Of a stretch of DNA of 25,916 nt, positions 1 to 9,581 are shown piece by piece. The notes under the pieces were generated by a model. It did no database searches, had not been told where the DNA came from, and saw only the letters and a program-made list of their open reading frames with translations. This DNA is from Hypsibius dujardini. Lineage: Eukaryota > Tardigrada > Eutardigrada > Parachela > Hypsibiidae. The stretch spans positions 1-25,916 of the forward strand of contig LRSR01010437.1 in the NCBI GenBank assembly GCA_001579985.1, given 5' to 3'. The first letter of the stretch is position 1, and every line of letters starts with the position of its first letter. The translations under genes were made by a program, and so were the position numbers.

Positions 1-111
1 GTGCCACTTGTTAGCGTCCATTTGAATCATAATGGTTTTTTTGACAAAACATTCTGCCAACTGGCAATTTAAACCGAATTCATGTTCCAACAATTTCGTG
101 TACGTATTTAG

Positions 112-1373
112 GTGTGGACATATCCTACCAGTCCGTGTCAAAGTATATGGGCGGTCACGCCGACGTGATGATGGGCTCCGCCTCCGTCAACAGCGAGGAC
201 CTCGCCAACCGGCTCAAGTACCTACAGAATAACATGGGTGCCATCCCGTCGCCGTTCGACTGCTACCTCATTCTCCGCAGCCTCAAGACCCTCCACATCC
301 GGATGAAAGAACACATGAAAAACGGCCTGCTAGTAGCCAAATTCCTCGAAAGGCATCCCTGTGTGGAAAAGGTCAATCATCCTGGACTACCGTCTCACCC
401 GAATTACGAGCTCTTCAAAAAACAAAGCCGAGGATGTTCGGGAATTTTTTCGTTTTATTTGAGCGGCGGAAAAACCGAGCTTTTCAAATTTTTCCGCCAT
501 CTGAAGGTACGAGGGGGTACTCCATTTTTAGCCACCCCGTTTTGGGCCCTAGCTCTGACCACTTAACAATTCCAGTATAGTGGGACTTTTCTAAAGATTA
601 AAATAAACTTTTCGAGATCCTAGTCCACCCAAAATGCAATTTGGAATCGACTGGCATTAGCAAAATAGTTTTTGAAATCAGTGGGTGGGGCCAGGTGTAT
701 GTTCGCTGAGACGACTAAAAACGCTAGCGTTATGCTGTCAAAAATTGATCGTAAACCCCCTCCCCCAAATTATAAAAATAATTGACTGATGCCAATTTAT
801 TCAAACTTGAATTTTTAGGGGAGTATTGTTCAGAAAAGTTTATTTTAATGTATATGAAAGGTATAGAGATCTAGTATAGAGATCTATACTAGAATTGCTA
901 AGGGACTAGAAATAAGACCCAAAACGGGTTGGCTCAAAATGGGCCACCTCCTCGTACTCGTCGTTGATGCAATTGGAGCAGTGACAAGGGAGATTTAACT
1001 TTTTTTTGTTACACAGATTTTCACGGTTGCTGCAAGTTTTGGCGGTTGCGAGTCGGTCTGCAGTTTTCCCACGGTGATGTCACACAAGGGCGTGCAGCCT
1101 AAAGTTCTACAAGCTGCAGGTGTAACAGACAATTTGGCCAGGCTCTCAATTGGTCTGGAAGACGTTGAGGATTTGATGGAGGATCTGGATCAAGCCCTAT
1201 GGAGCTCAGGGGCTCGAAAAGGATACCAGCAGCAGCAGCAGCAGACGTCGCCCACCTCGACCGACAGTCGCCGCGATCGTCGCGGCAGCCAAAAAATTAA
1301 AATTGTCAATACGCAGGCCACACAGACTGGCGTGGCAGAAGTTGAAACGCCGAGATTTGCCCGGAGATATTGA
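112..1373 (+). CDS. CTH: Cystathionine gamma-lyase, 3' part (last two exons)
   Basis: PLP enzyme of the Cys/Met-metabolism family. It cleaves cystathionine to cysteine, ammonia and 2-oxobutyrate (last step of transsulfuration) and can make H2S. Only the C-terminal part is in the window. Exon 112-506 enters in phase 1 after an AG at 110-111 and leaves in phase 0 before GT at 507. Exon 1017-1373 follows an AG and ends at a stop. The first exon carries the PLP-lysine motif SVSKYMGGHADVMMG (Lys codon 141-143) and the NMGAIPSPFDCYLILRSLKTL block. The second carries SFGGCES, whose Glu matches the residue linked to gamma-lyase specificity, and the LARLSIGLEDVEDLMEDLDQAL block. Family members usually end soon after that block. 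This one runs on for about 57 residues, including six Gln and several Arg/Ser/Thr. Family identity is firm. Gamma-lyase rather than a sister lyase is inferred from the motifs. The 5' exons lie outside the window. Confidence 0.92.
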
Positions 1374-3544
1374 TATCTTTTGCTGTTGGGAGTTGTCTAA
1401 CACACACGCTCAGTTCAGTTGACGTGTGTTACGTAGCAAAAGCAGGAGACGGTATAAACATGCAGACGAATTCTGCCAGCCTTGTGGTTTGAAATATGGC
1501 GACAAAAGTGAGGCGTTGGGAAATCATGTGAGCAACTTTGAAGATGTCCATTACTCTAAAGACATATACCAACTGAGTCATGTGGGGTCATGTGGAGTCA
1601 TGTTTCTTGCACCCATGTTTCTAGCGGGCTCAGCAAATAGGCACAAACGATGAGGATACAGTGTTTAACTGGACTGAAAGAATTGTGGGCGCAAAAAATA
1701 GACGCAAAGTGAAACATGACCCCCACATCAACACCTCATTCTTTTGTGCGTTTTTTTATTGACGAGGTTAAAACAGACTATGGCGATACGCATGCTCCTC
1801 TAAATAATTTTACTATAATTAAATTAGTTACAGTCACTTACAGTATGCTGATAAAAAGTATTTAAAAAACACCGAACGGGGTAAAATTGTAAATTAGAAT
1901 TATTTCTCAACATTAACGAACCATATGTTGGCAGTGTTGGCACTTGACTTTACACTTTACTGTCCACGTAATGAGTCGTATATAAAGGGATCATCATTAT
2001 ACAGGCATTACGAGGCTAAGCTTACATCATACAGCATCATAAGTGGCGCACCGTTCCGCTTTTCTACAAAAGACATTTTGTAAGCACTTGCAAGTTGCAT
2101 TACTATACTGTACGATACAATGTATGTGGAACGGTTTAGCCGATTGGTTTTCGCTTGTCCGACAGGCACGCACTAGCTTAAATTTCACAATACCTTACAA
2201 ATCAGAATAAAAAACGATAATGATCCCTTGGGTGCGTTTTTAGGATTGACGCAGCGGTTCAATGGCTCGTTTTGAACGTATTTGCACGCTGTATTTGCAT
2301 TTAGTTCAACACAAGTGTTGGACGATCGGGGATAGAACAGCTTGAATATAAAGGTTATGGCTACATACAATGAGCACACTTCGTTAAAGACCGTGCGCGC
2401 ACAAGTCGCACAGGTGGGACCCAGACAATTTGTACATCTCAATCCACATCCAGACATATCGTAATCATAGACTTTCCGTTAAACTTGGCAAATCGTTCCA
2501 AGACAATTCTAAGCCAAGAAATTATAGTACGTAGACAGGTACAATGACGTGGTACATGTAAAAATCGATATTCCGCCCGCCGGAAACGGTGCCCATGCGA
2601 AGCACGTGCACAGAGCCTTCTCAACAGTGACAGCTTTGTCTTAAGATAATCTACTTTAAAACTTCATCTGTTTTCGTACCCGTGGCAGAACGAAGCAAGG
2701 CGAGAGATCTCCACGTGCGCGAAGCGCATGAGAAAAGTCTAGTCTGCTGATAATGTTCTAAGGCAACGGTTGAAGCGGCTGAATGACATTAGTTTGAATG
2801 CTGTCCTTTTTTTGGATCCACTGGAAGATTCTCGCTCAATTTGAGCAAAATCATAAACGTTGAGGCTGGTCTGTCTAATTAAAGGTTTCATCGATTATGG
2901 AATAAGAGGACCACATTTTTTTATGCGAATAGTCGGGATACGAGATGTCTTTTGATAGTCTCTTAGTACAATTTGTCTTTGCGGAGAAATTGTCGGAGTG
3001 CGATATGACTGGGTACGAATTGTAACCGGATACGAATTCAGAAGTTCGACGTATTGGTTTACAAGCACGAAATGTCGGGTGCCGTTAAGACGATAAGTTG
3101 CCTGGTCACCGCTTATTGGCATACTTGCGCAATATTGGTTAGAATGCAGTCTGTAGACTCAAGCGCTGTAGACAGCGTCTAAATAACCGCGGCTCCAGGA
3201 CAGTCGACACGGGTGGTTCGTTGCGGGCAATTTGTGTCGGCAGTTTTCTACTGCGTCCGTCATTTAACATTCTAGTGGGTGTTAACTGTCACTTTGAGGG
3301 TTGCCTTCTCACCCATAATAATATCGTTCACGATTCATGACACAGGCGCGATATATGGAAAGCAAGAACCCGTACACATCGACGGTAATAGCTTCATTGA
3401 CAAAAATAAATGCACCCTAAAAAATGAGAGACGCGATCGCATTGCGGAAGAGACCGTCTCATTTGTTTGACACTTTGAGCGAGCTCCCCTCCTCCTCCTC
3501 CAATCGACTTGAGAGACACGCAGTTGCCATATATTATCAGCATG
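1374..3544. other. Intergenic, no supported gene
   Basis: This holds the 3' flank of the lyase gene and then about 2 kb without a convincing gene. An imperfect inverted repeat pairs 1579-1593 with 1714-1729 (core CATGTGGGGTCATGT), inside a local run of GTCATGT repeats. A good TATA-box sequence, TATATAAAGG, sits at 1979-1988 on the + strand, but only very short reading frames follow it. An AATAAA lies at 2206-2211, far from the lyase stop codon. The rest is unremarkable. Confidence 0.5.
2185..2457 (-). CDS. Hypothetical small Cys-rich reading frame (doubtful)
   Basis: An ATG-initiated frame of 90 codons with about ten cysteines, most in the first third (for example CGLRCTNCLGPTCATC). The spacing resembles that of small Cys-rich or metal-binding peptides. 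There is no clear N-terminal signal peptide. A hydrophobic stretch (about residues 31-41) lies in the middle. I recognise no family, and no flanking exons, promoter or minus-strand polyadenylation signal stand out. A chance frame is at least as likely as a gene. Confidence 0.15.
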   Translation of the reverse strand: MSGCGLRCTNCLGPTCATCARTVFNEVCSLYVAITFIFKLFYPRSSNTCVELNANTACKYVQNEPLNRCVNPKNAPKGSLSFFILICKVL

Positions 3545-4049
3545 GGCTCGTTTATGGTCTTTACCAGTCGGAACCAGGACTCTTCATGGTAGGGCCAGGG
3601 GGTGGGCAAAGGGGCAAAATGCACTTTTTTAGAAATGGAACAAAAATTCGGCCTTTGGTTTTTGATCATTTTGAAACTTGGGGGGGGTCTGGGGGTCTAA
3701 TTTCCAAGGCCCTTCTGGGATTTCAAGAGACTGAAAAACTTGTCAGTTTTTCGTTAAAATTTGAAGTTTGTTGGGCTCAATATAAGCTCCCTATTGATGA
3801 ATGCAATTGGGAGATTCAAAACAGTCAAGAACGGTTTAGATTTGATGAAAAACTGATGTTTTTGATAAAATTTTGAAATTTCGGGGAGTCTGCAAATTAG
3901 ACCCCCCATACCCAGAAATTTCAAAATGATCATGGGCAAGATGCCAAAGTTTGGGTTCAATCTTCAATAGAATGCATCTTGCCCCTTTGCCCACCCCGGC
4001 CCTACTATGAGGGGTCCTGGTTCGGACTGGTAAAGACGCTAAACGAGCC
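3545..4049. mobile_element. Foldback / long-TIR non-autonomous element
   Basis: The two ends are inverted copies. 3545-3625 reads forward as GGCTCGTTTA...CTTTACCAGT...GAACCAGG...GTGGGCAAAGGGGCAA, and 3970-4049 is its reverse complement with scattered mismatches. The pairing continues weakly inward: TGATCATTTTGAAA near 3663 matches the complement near 3930, and GGGGTCTAATTT occurs on both sides. The arms therefore reach about 150-190 bp with a loop of roughly 150 bp. No transposase frame is present. Reading frames crossing it simply mirror each other. I could not identify a clean target-site duplication, so the superfamily is unknown. Confidence 0.75.
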
Positions 4050-4807
4050 TCTCAGTGCCAGCGCCCCGCGTAAGAGAATCCTATGCCATCTGCTGCTGGT
4101 GTTGATTGTTTTTGAAGACCCTCTTCGTGTCTGCGTAAGAGTCGGCGTGTGTGAGATTGATGTGTAAACATTGAACCCAAGAATCTCATAGACTTAGCAT
4201 CCTTTTACCCGCAAGCAGCGGTTATTTATGCAGTTTTGCGGATACAGTTCCGTTCTAGCAGGAGAATTTAGAGAGAGAGAAAGAACTCCGGAAGTCTGAT
4301 TCGTGCATTTCATGCATGAGCACTTTATCCCCCCCCCCCACACACACACAAACATCCAAAGACCTTATCGCAACAGTTCCACGTGTTGGTTTCTCACGGA
4401 TACATTTGCCTTCTTTCTTGATTGTGTTTTTTTAACTTTTCTTCCCCGTCAGTCGCCAGATTGATTTAAGCCGATCCTGCGTCTTCCGGGGCTTCACAGT
4501 TCAACATCTCTAAGTGTATCTCAATTTCCTGCGGAGTGATGTGATACGCGAGGAGCTGTCCATCCGAAGAGTGATAACAAAAAATACCGCTCGAACTAAT
4601 CGGTACAAAGACCGCCAATTTCTTTGTCTACTGGAGCAAGACATGGGACCTGCATTGCGCTGTTGAGTGGAGTTTTATGGTATAGTATTTCATCCATAAC
4701 TGAAGTTGACAGCGTCTGGACAAACAGTCAATTTAAAAACCTAAAGGGCATGTGGTTATAATCCTGCCTGGTGAAAAGGCAATCACGCAAATTTATTGCC
4801 GCTCGTA
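4050..4807. other. Intergenic upstream of first NTPDase gene
   Basis: This contains a GAGA-rich patch near 4270-4285 and a homopolymer plus dinucleotide repeat at 4329-4350. It probably also holds the promoter and 5' UTR of the NTPDase gene starting at 4808. I see no strong TATA box or other decisive promoter element. Confidence 0.4.
4329..4350. repeat. C11 run followed by (CA)n
   Basis: Eleven C residues run directly into a short CA dinucleotide repeat. A length-unstable simple repeat. Confidence 0.9.
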
Positions 4808-7751
4808 ATGATGCGTTCATTTTGGCGGACTATTTTAATGGGATGGCTGCAATCGGGTCTGATTAGTGCGGCGATCGTTCTGCATAACGATTATGTGGTG
4901 GTGCTTGACGGCGGATCGTCTCATACGACAACGTACGTGTACGAATGGCCAAAGGAAAAGGAACACGGCACCGGACTGGTTCGGCAAAAGAGCTCCAAAA
5001 AATGCCAGGGTGCGTAAAATTAAGAGATGACAACACTTAAACTATACCAAACAACGTTTAATGAACATTATTAATTTTGCACAATCTAGAGAAAGTGATA
5101 CTTTATCTTTTATAACTTTAAAGTAAAACCAAATTAAAACCCTCGGCGACTAATTTTATGTTTTACCTTGTCAAAAAAACAAGCTAAGAGTGTGATGCTC
5201 TAAAGGTTTAAGTAGTTTAAAATTTTCAACTGAAAATATTTATTTCATTTTTAATAAAACTGAACTAAACGTTTTAGTTACTAACACAATTGAACCACAG
5301 GATAGAGTTTGTAATTTTAACCAACTAAAATTTATTAGAATATGTTCAGCCTTTGCTATTGCAATTGAAAATGTTTTTTGCAAAACTACTTATGCCATGG
5401 CTCAATCCATATAATAATTTTTCTTGTTCATTTAAATATTTTCTTTGTTTTAGCTGTTTTGGGTACCTTCAAGAATAATCCATCTGCCGCGGGCGAGAGT
5501 TTAAAGGCTTGCTTGGACTTTGCCGCCGAGCAGGTTCCCCAGTCGGCATGGTCATCCACCAAGGTCCTTTTAGGAGCTACGGCTGGAGTTCGCTTAATCG
5601 CGTAAGTATAAGGGCTATAACCGTGAACACACACTTTGTTTTTGTGGAAGTATAACGAAAATAGAAAATATGTGGTTATAAATTTATTTTTTCTTCGGCA
5701 GAGTGGAAGACAGAGATACTGCCGCCGCAATTATTCAATCAGTCCGGGACTATCTGGCAGCCAACTACGCGTTTATCGTGGATCCCGCCAATATCGACAT
5801 CTTGACCCCGGAACGAGAAGGTGCATACGCCTGGACGTCTATCAACTATGTCGAAGGTGTTCTCCGAAATAATGCAGTAAGTATGTCATTCACAATGTTT
5901 GTATTAGACCTAAGCTTTAGTCTAGCTTTAAGCTTAGGTCTAGCTTTCTTTGTAATTGTCACTTTCAGGGGTAATAGTTGACCACACATCCGGGTTCAGT
6001 AATTACAATATATAACTGTAATATTAATACTCTGGCCATAAAAGGGTTATGTCGCATTTTTCGTGAATTCAAAATCGTTCCTTCTTGGGTTTTGACAAAG
6101 ACATTTTATTTACCTCAAGATAAAAAATATTAGCCATTTGTAGATTTACATAAAAGTGCTAACAACCAGTATCATTATATCAAAATTTCAAATTGTCTGC
6201 TCGCAAAAACATGTATGACTTTAATTTGTTTGATTGAGCTTTTTATGCCACAGTTTTATCGTTCTTGATATAACAATTTTGAAATCTCAGCAGTGCTAGT
6301 ACTTGAAATCTGCTACGAATACTTTTTATATTATCCATTACACGATAAAGCCATAGTTCATGAATCATTATATAACTAATAGGGCATATCATAGTGATTT
6401 GCAAAAACTTGATTTGGATCATATGTTGTAGAATGATCTCCAACAAAATTAGCACCATAATGCGTTTCAGGCCATATTCGGTCACTTGCCAGTGCAACGT
6501 AAATTCTCAGTGACGTCAACTTTGAAATTAATTACAGCTGATGACTGTGCGGGCGCGCAATGCAACTTGGGGATCTCTTGATGTGGGCGGTGCATCGGCT
6601 CAGTTTGCCATGGAAGTGCCGAGCCCTGAGATACCCTCCAGGTTCTCAGTCCGTTCTTTCAACCAAGACTATGAACTTTTAACTTGGAGCTTCCTGTGCT
6701 ACGGTCACGACGAAGCCCATCGCCGGCATCGTGGTCTACTGATTGCCAGTCAAAGTTTCCGGAATTTGACATATGATGCATGTGTGCCCATGAATACAGA
6801 GCCAGTTGCGGTGGCTCATTCAGATATCTTTGACCATCCCTGCAGTCGGCTTGACGTGCCAGCTGCAAAGAAAAAAGTGGGTTAATCTAAGCGCGTGTCT
6901 GTCTGTCTGTCTGTTTGAATCGCTGTCTGTCTGCAAGTTACTGATTGATTGTTCTCAGAATGTCTACTACATTACTGGTGGAGGCGATCAAACGCAGTGT
7001 CGTTTAGACATCATAAGGCTCTTTAAAATGTTCGCCAACCAAACGATCACGGAATGCCCCTTCCAAGACAGCGAATGCAGTTTCCAGTCGACGAAGAAAA
7101 ACCTCGCCAAAGTTCCCAGCGGCAAATTCCTAGCCAAAGGCGGACTTTTCTATGTCACGAATGACCTTCGCACCGTCAGCGGGAATTCTTTTAACTTGAA
7201 CCCTTTTGACGCGAATGGATATCATCGAGGTAATAAATCGTTGACTTTTGGCATTCCAAAAACATTGTCCCAAACATTCCAATGGATTCGATCTAATATT
7301 ACTTCTTTTTCTTAGCTCGTTTGGCGTTGTGTGCCAAAACAATTGATGAAATTAAGGCCCTCCTCCTCATCCATCCCGAAATGAAGCTGTCATTTCTCCT
7401 GAGGATGTGCTTCTCATCCACTTACAATGAGTTGCTCCTCAAGGAAATCTACGGCTTCGCGCAGGATCTTATGGGGGAGATTCTGTTTGCTAACACGGTA
7501 GGATCTGATATGGGTTTGATTTTGGTTCGCGTAATATCATTTGGACGTTCTCTGTTCAGGTACGTGGCAATGATGTCGGCTGGACATTTGGCTGGGGAGT
7601 CCTTGCGTCTACCGACCCAGCTCCTGCTTCCGCTGTTGCATCCGCTTCGTCGTCATCCCATCTATCAAAAGCCATGCCGTATTTTTTCTGTGGCCTGACA
7701 AGCCTTTCACTGGTTTTCCTGGCTGGTTTGAACCGAGATATTGTTTTCTAA
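4808..7751 (+). CDS. ENTPD: Ecto-nucleoside triphosphate diphosphohydrolase, copy A
   Basis: GDA1/CD39-family enzyme expected to hydrolyse extracellular nucleoside tri- and diphosphates. Seven exons: 4808-5009, 5454-5601, 5702-5876, 6538-6876, 6959-7229, 7316-7497, 7560-7751. They join in phase to exactly 503 codons including the stop (502 aa). The start is the first ATG ahead of a hydrophobic signal sequence (residues about 7-25). Apyrase conserved regions are in order: ACR1 DGGSSHT (34-40), ACR2 [11 protein letters not shown] (106-116), ACR3 [13 protein letters not shown] (154-166, with E156 as presumed catalytic base) and ACR4 [11 protein letters not shown] (187-197). The ACR5-like region is near [13 protein letters not shown] in exon 5. 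The C-terminus has a Ser/Ala-rich stretch and a hydrophobic segment (about 478-495) with a short polar end. That suits either a single membrane span or a GPI signal. No stop or frameshift is seen. It is one half of a tandem pair with the gene at 9582-12554. Which NTPDase subtype it matches cannot be told by eye. Confidence 0.92.
5905..5942. repeat. Perfect 13-bp inverted repeat in NTPDase-A intron 3
   Basis: TAGACCTAAGCTT at 5905-5917 is the exact reverse complement of 5930-5942, with a 12-nt loop, shortly after the donor of the 661-nt intron 3. It could fold into a hairpin in the pre-mRNA. No function can be assigned. Confidence 0.9.
6898..6935 (+). repeat. (GTCT)n-type simple repeat in NTPDase-A intron 4
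   Basis: Repeated GTCTGTCT units fill much of the 82-nt intron 6877-6958. The corresponding intron of the paralogue (11510-11644) has a related GTGTCTGTGTCCGTGTCTG tract. Confidence 0.8.
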
Positions 7752-7985
7752 GTCGGTGATTTTTATGATGTTACTTTTTAGGTTACCGCAATGTTAGAGA
7801 TGGTCACTGTACTCCTTGCTTTCTACTCTTACAGCACTATGGGGCTCTGCCTGTACCGTAAATTGAGGCATTATAGACCGGCGCAACCCCTGTACATGGA
7901 CATGCTAGTCTTAGTCGACTACCAATAAGATTGTGATCCGGATCATAATTATATGGCAACCGCTGTTATCCCCTCGTTTGTATTG
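7752..7985. other. 3' flank of NTPDase copy A
   Basis: Non-coding sequence after the stop codon. The closest polyadenylation-like signal is AATAAG near 7925. No canonical AATAAA was seen. Confidence 0.35.
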
Positions 7986-9128
7986 CCTGGAGCCCAATAG
8001 CGCACCGCTAATTTTACCCCTCCCTAGGGCCTAATAGAAGCCTGACTATTTTACTCCTCCCTGTATCCATCACCAAAGCTCAACTACGCTCCTGTTTTAA
8101 CGTTCCCATGTTGTCTATCCGTCAGTCCTTCCGTTGTCTATACGTTCGTTGTCCGTCCGTCAGTTGTCCTCCCGTTGTCCGTTCTTTGTGGACGACGCAC
8201 AGCCGGACAAATTATGGACGGACAGAAGGACAGAAGGAGAGACAAACGGACGAACGGACAGCACGGAAGGAGTAAAATAACAGAGGCGCTATTTGGGCCC
8301 CTGGTGATGTACCAGGGGCAGACTGAAAATAATGTCCCTTCATGTTTTACTCTTGGCGCGAGGCTTTTTTTTAATCTCTCAACTTGCTAACATAGATAGG
8401 GGACTTGCACGTTAGCCTTTTAAGTTTCATTAATCTAGCTTTAAGAGCCTGGAAGATCTGATTTATTTTCGGAGATACACTTTTCAGAAGTGGTATTGTT
8501 GCATTTGACTGTCAGTTTTCGTGCAACACTCGATACATTTGGGAAATTCACGACGGCAAAAAAATGCCAGATGTACTCAGTCCTACTGATGAACTGACAT
8601 CTATTGAATCCAAGAAAAGCCCTGCAAGAAAATTAAATTCTCGGGATTCACGTCCAGACTTTTTGAGTTCAATCAATCAATCAATCAAGCTACACAATTA
8701 CCTTTGTAAAGAATGCTCTCGGTGAGGTTTGGTCATCTGCATGTTTCTTCTCTTCTGCTCGGTGAAAACAAAATTTGTGCATTGCTTCATTTAGATCTTT
8801 GCATCCCTAAATTATTAGTGTTAATTTAGACTTTTTTTAATCAATAGGTATTCTTTATTAAATAAAAGAAGTTATGGCTCCGATTTCCTACCATCAGGTA
8901 AAGCAAGCATGACTCTATTAAAAATATTTTTACTTCTCGAGTTTTGATTGGATTGCTACAAAACCTTTTGGAATCAATTGGTGAGAGGTAGATGTTTATT
9001 ATCACGGCAAACAATTAGAAAAAATTCAATTGGAACCGGGATATGAACCAAGTGACATTACTTTCAGTTTGCCCCTCGTATCTAGGGAGGGGTAAAATAG
9101 CCGAGGTTCTGTTGGGCTCCACAGGGGG
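7986..9128. mobile_element. Nested inverted-repeat (MITE-like) element
   Basis: A module of about 40 bp (core GGAGGGGTAAAATA, then GAGG/GGTGCGCTATTGGGC) occurs four times: inverted at 7986-8030 and at about 8030-8062, direct at 8265-8304 and 9082-9128. A second inverted pair, CAGGGGCAGACTGAAAATAA at 8313-8332 against the complement at about 9050-9080, lies inside the outer copies. The simplest reading is an outer element (7986-9128). Its left terminal repeat has been split by a hairpin of about 280 bp (8030-8310) bounded by the same module. No transposase frame is present. The outer boundaries and target-site duplications are approximate. Confidence 0.65.
8030..8310. repeat. Internal hairpin with (GTCCGT)n arms
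   Basis: The left half is rich in GTCCGTCCGT-type units and the right half in the complementary ACGGACGGAC units. The segment is therefore a large imperfect palindrome ending in inverted copies of the module described for the surrounding element. At its right edge CCCCTGGT (8298-8305) and ACCAGGGG (8311-8318) form a perfect 8-bp stem with a 5-nt loop. Confidence 0.7.
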
Positions 9129-9581
9129 AGGGGGGGGGGAGTGGGAAATAGCCACTCCGATTTTGAAATGTTTCGTAAACGGTTTCACAATTTCCTGATT
9201 CGTGACGTACACGTATGTGGAGTTGAAACAACTGACGATGTGTCGTGTAATTCTTCGCTATCGCAATTGTATCTTGAAAGATAATATATTGGAGGACAAT
9301 TCAATTGTCGACGTTGCAATCCATTGTTCTTGGATGACCAACTGCAAACATGGACATTGAAGTTTATTATTGGAAGCTTTCTTCTAGTTTATTGCTCACC
9401 TCAATATCACTCACTGCATGATAAGTATTTGAGAAAATGAGAAGCATAGTTACCGAAGATCGTATTAAACGTCGCCAATGAGCAAGAACGAAAGATGTGT
9501 ATTTGACGCTTTTAGTACTTGTGCTGTAGTAATAACGGGGACGTGAAGGTCGCTCTTGTTTTAATCAACCGCGGTCACAGA
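9129..9581. other. Upstream region of NTPDase copy B
   Basis: Non-coding sequence between the inverted-repeat element and the start codon at 9582. It presumably holds the promoter and 5' UTR. No TATA box or other decisive element was recognised. Confidence 0.35.

Noticed and set aside
3424-3876. 150-codon + strand frame
   Set aside because: It lies largely inside the foldback element and mirrors frames on the other arm. No protein family resemblance.
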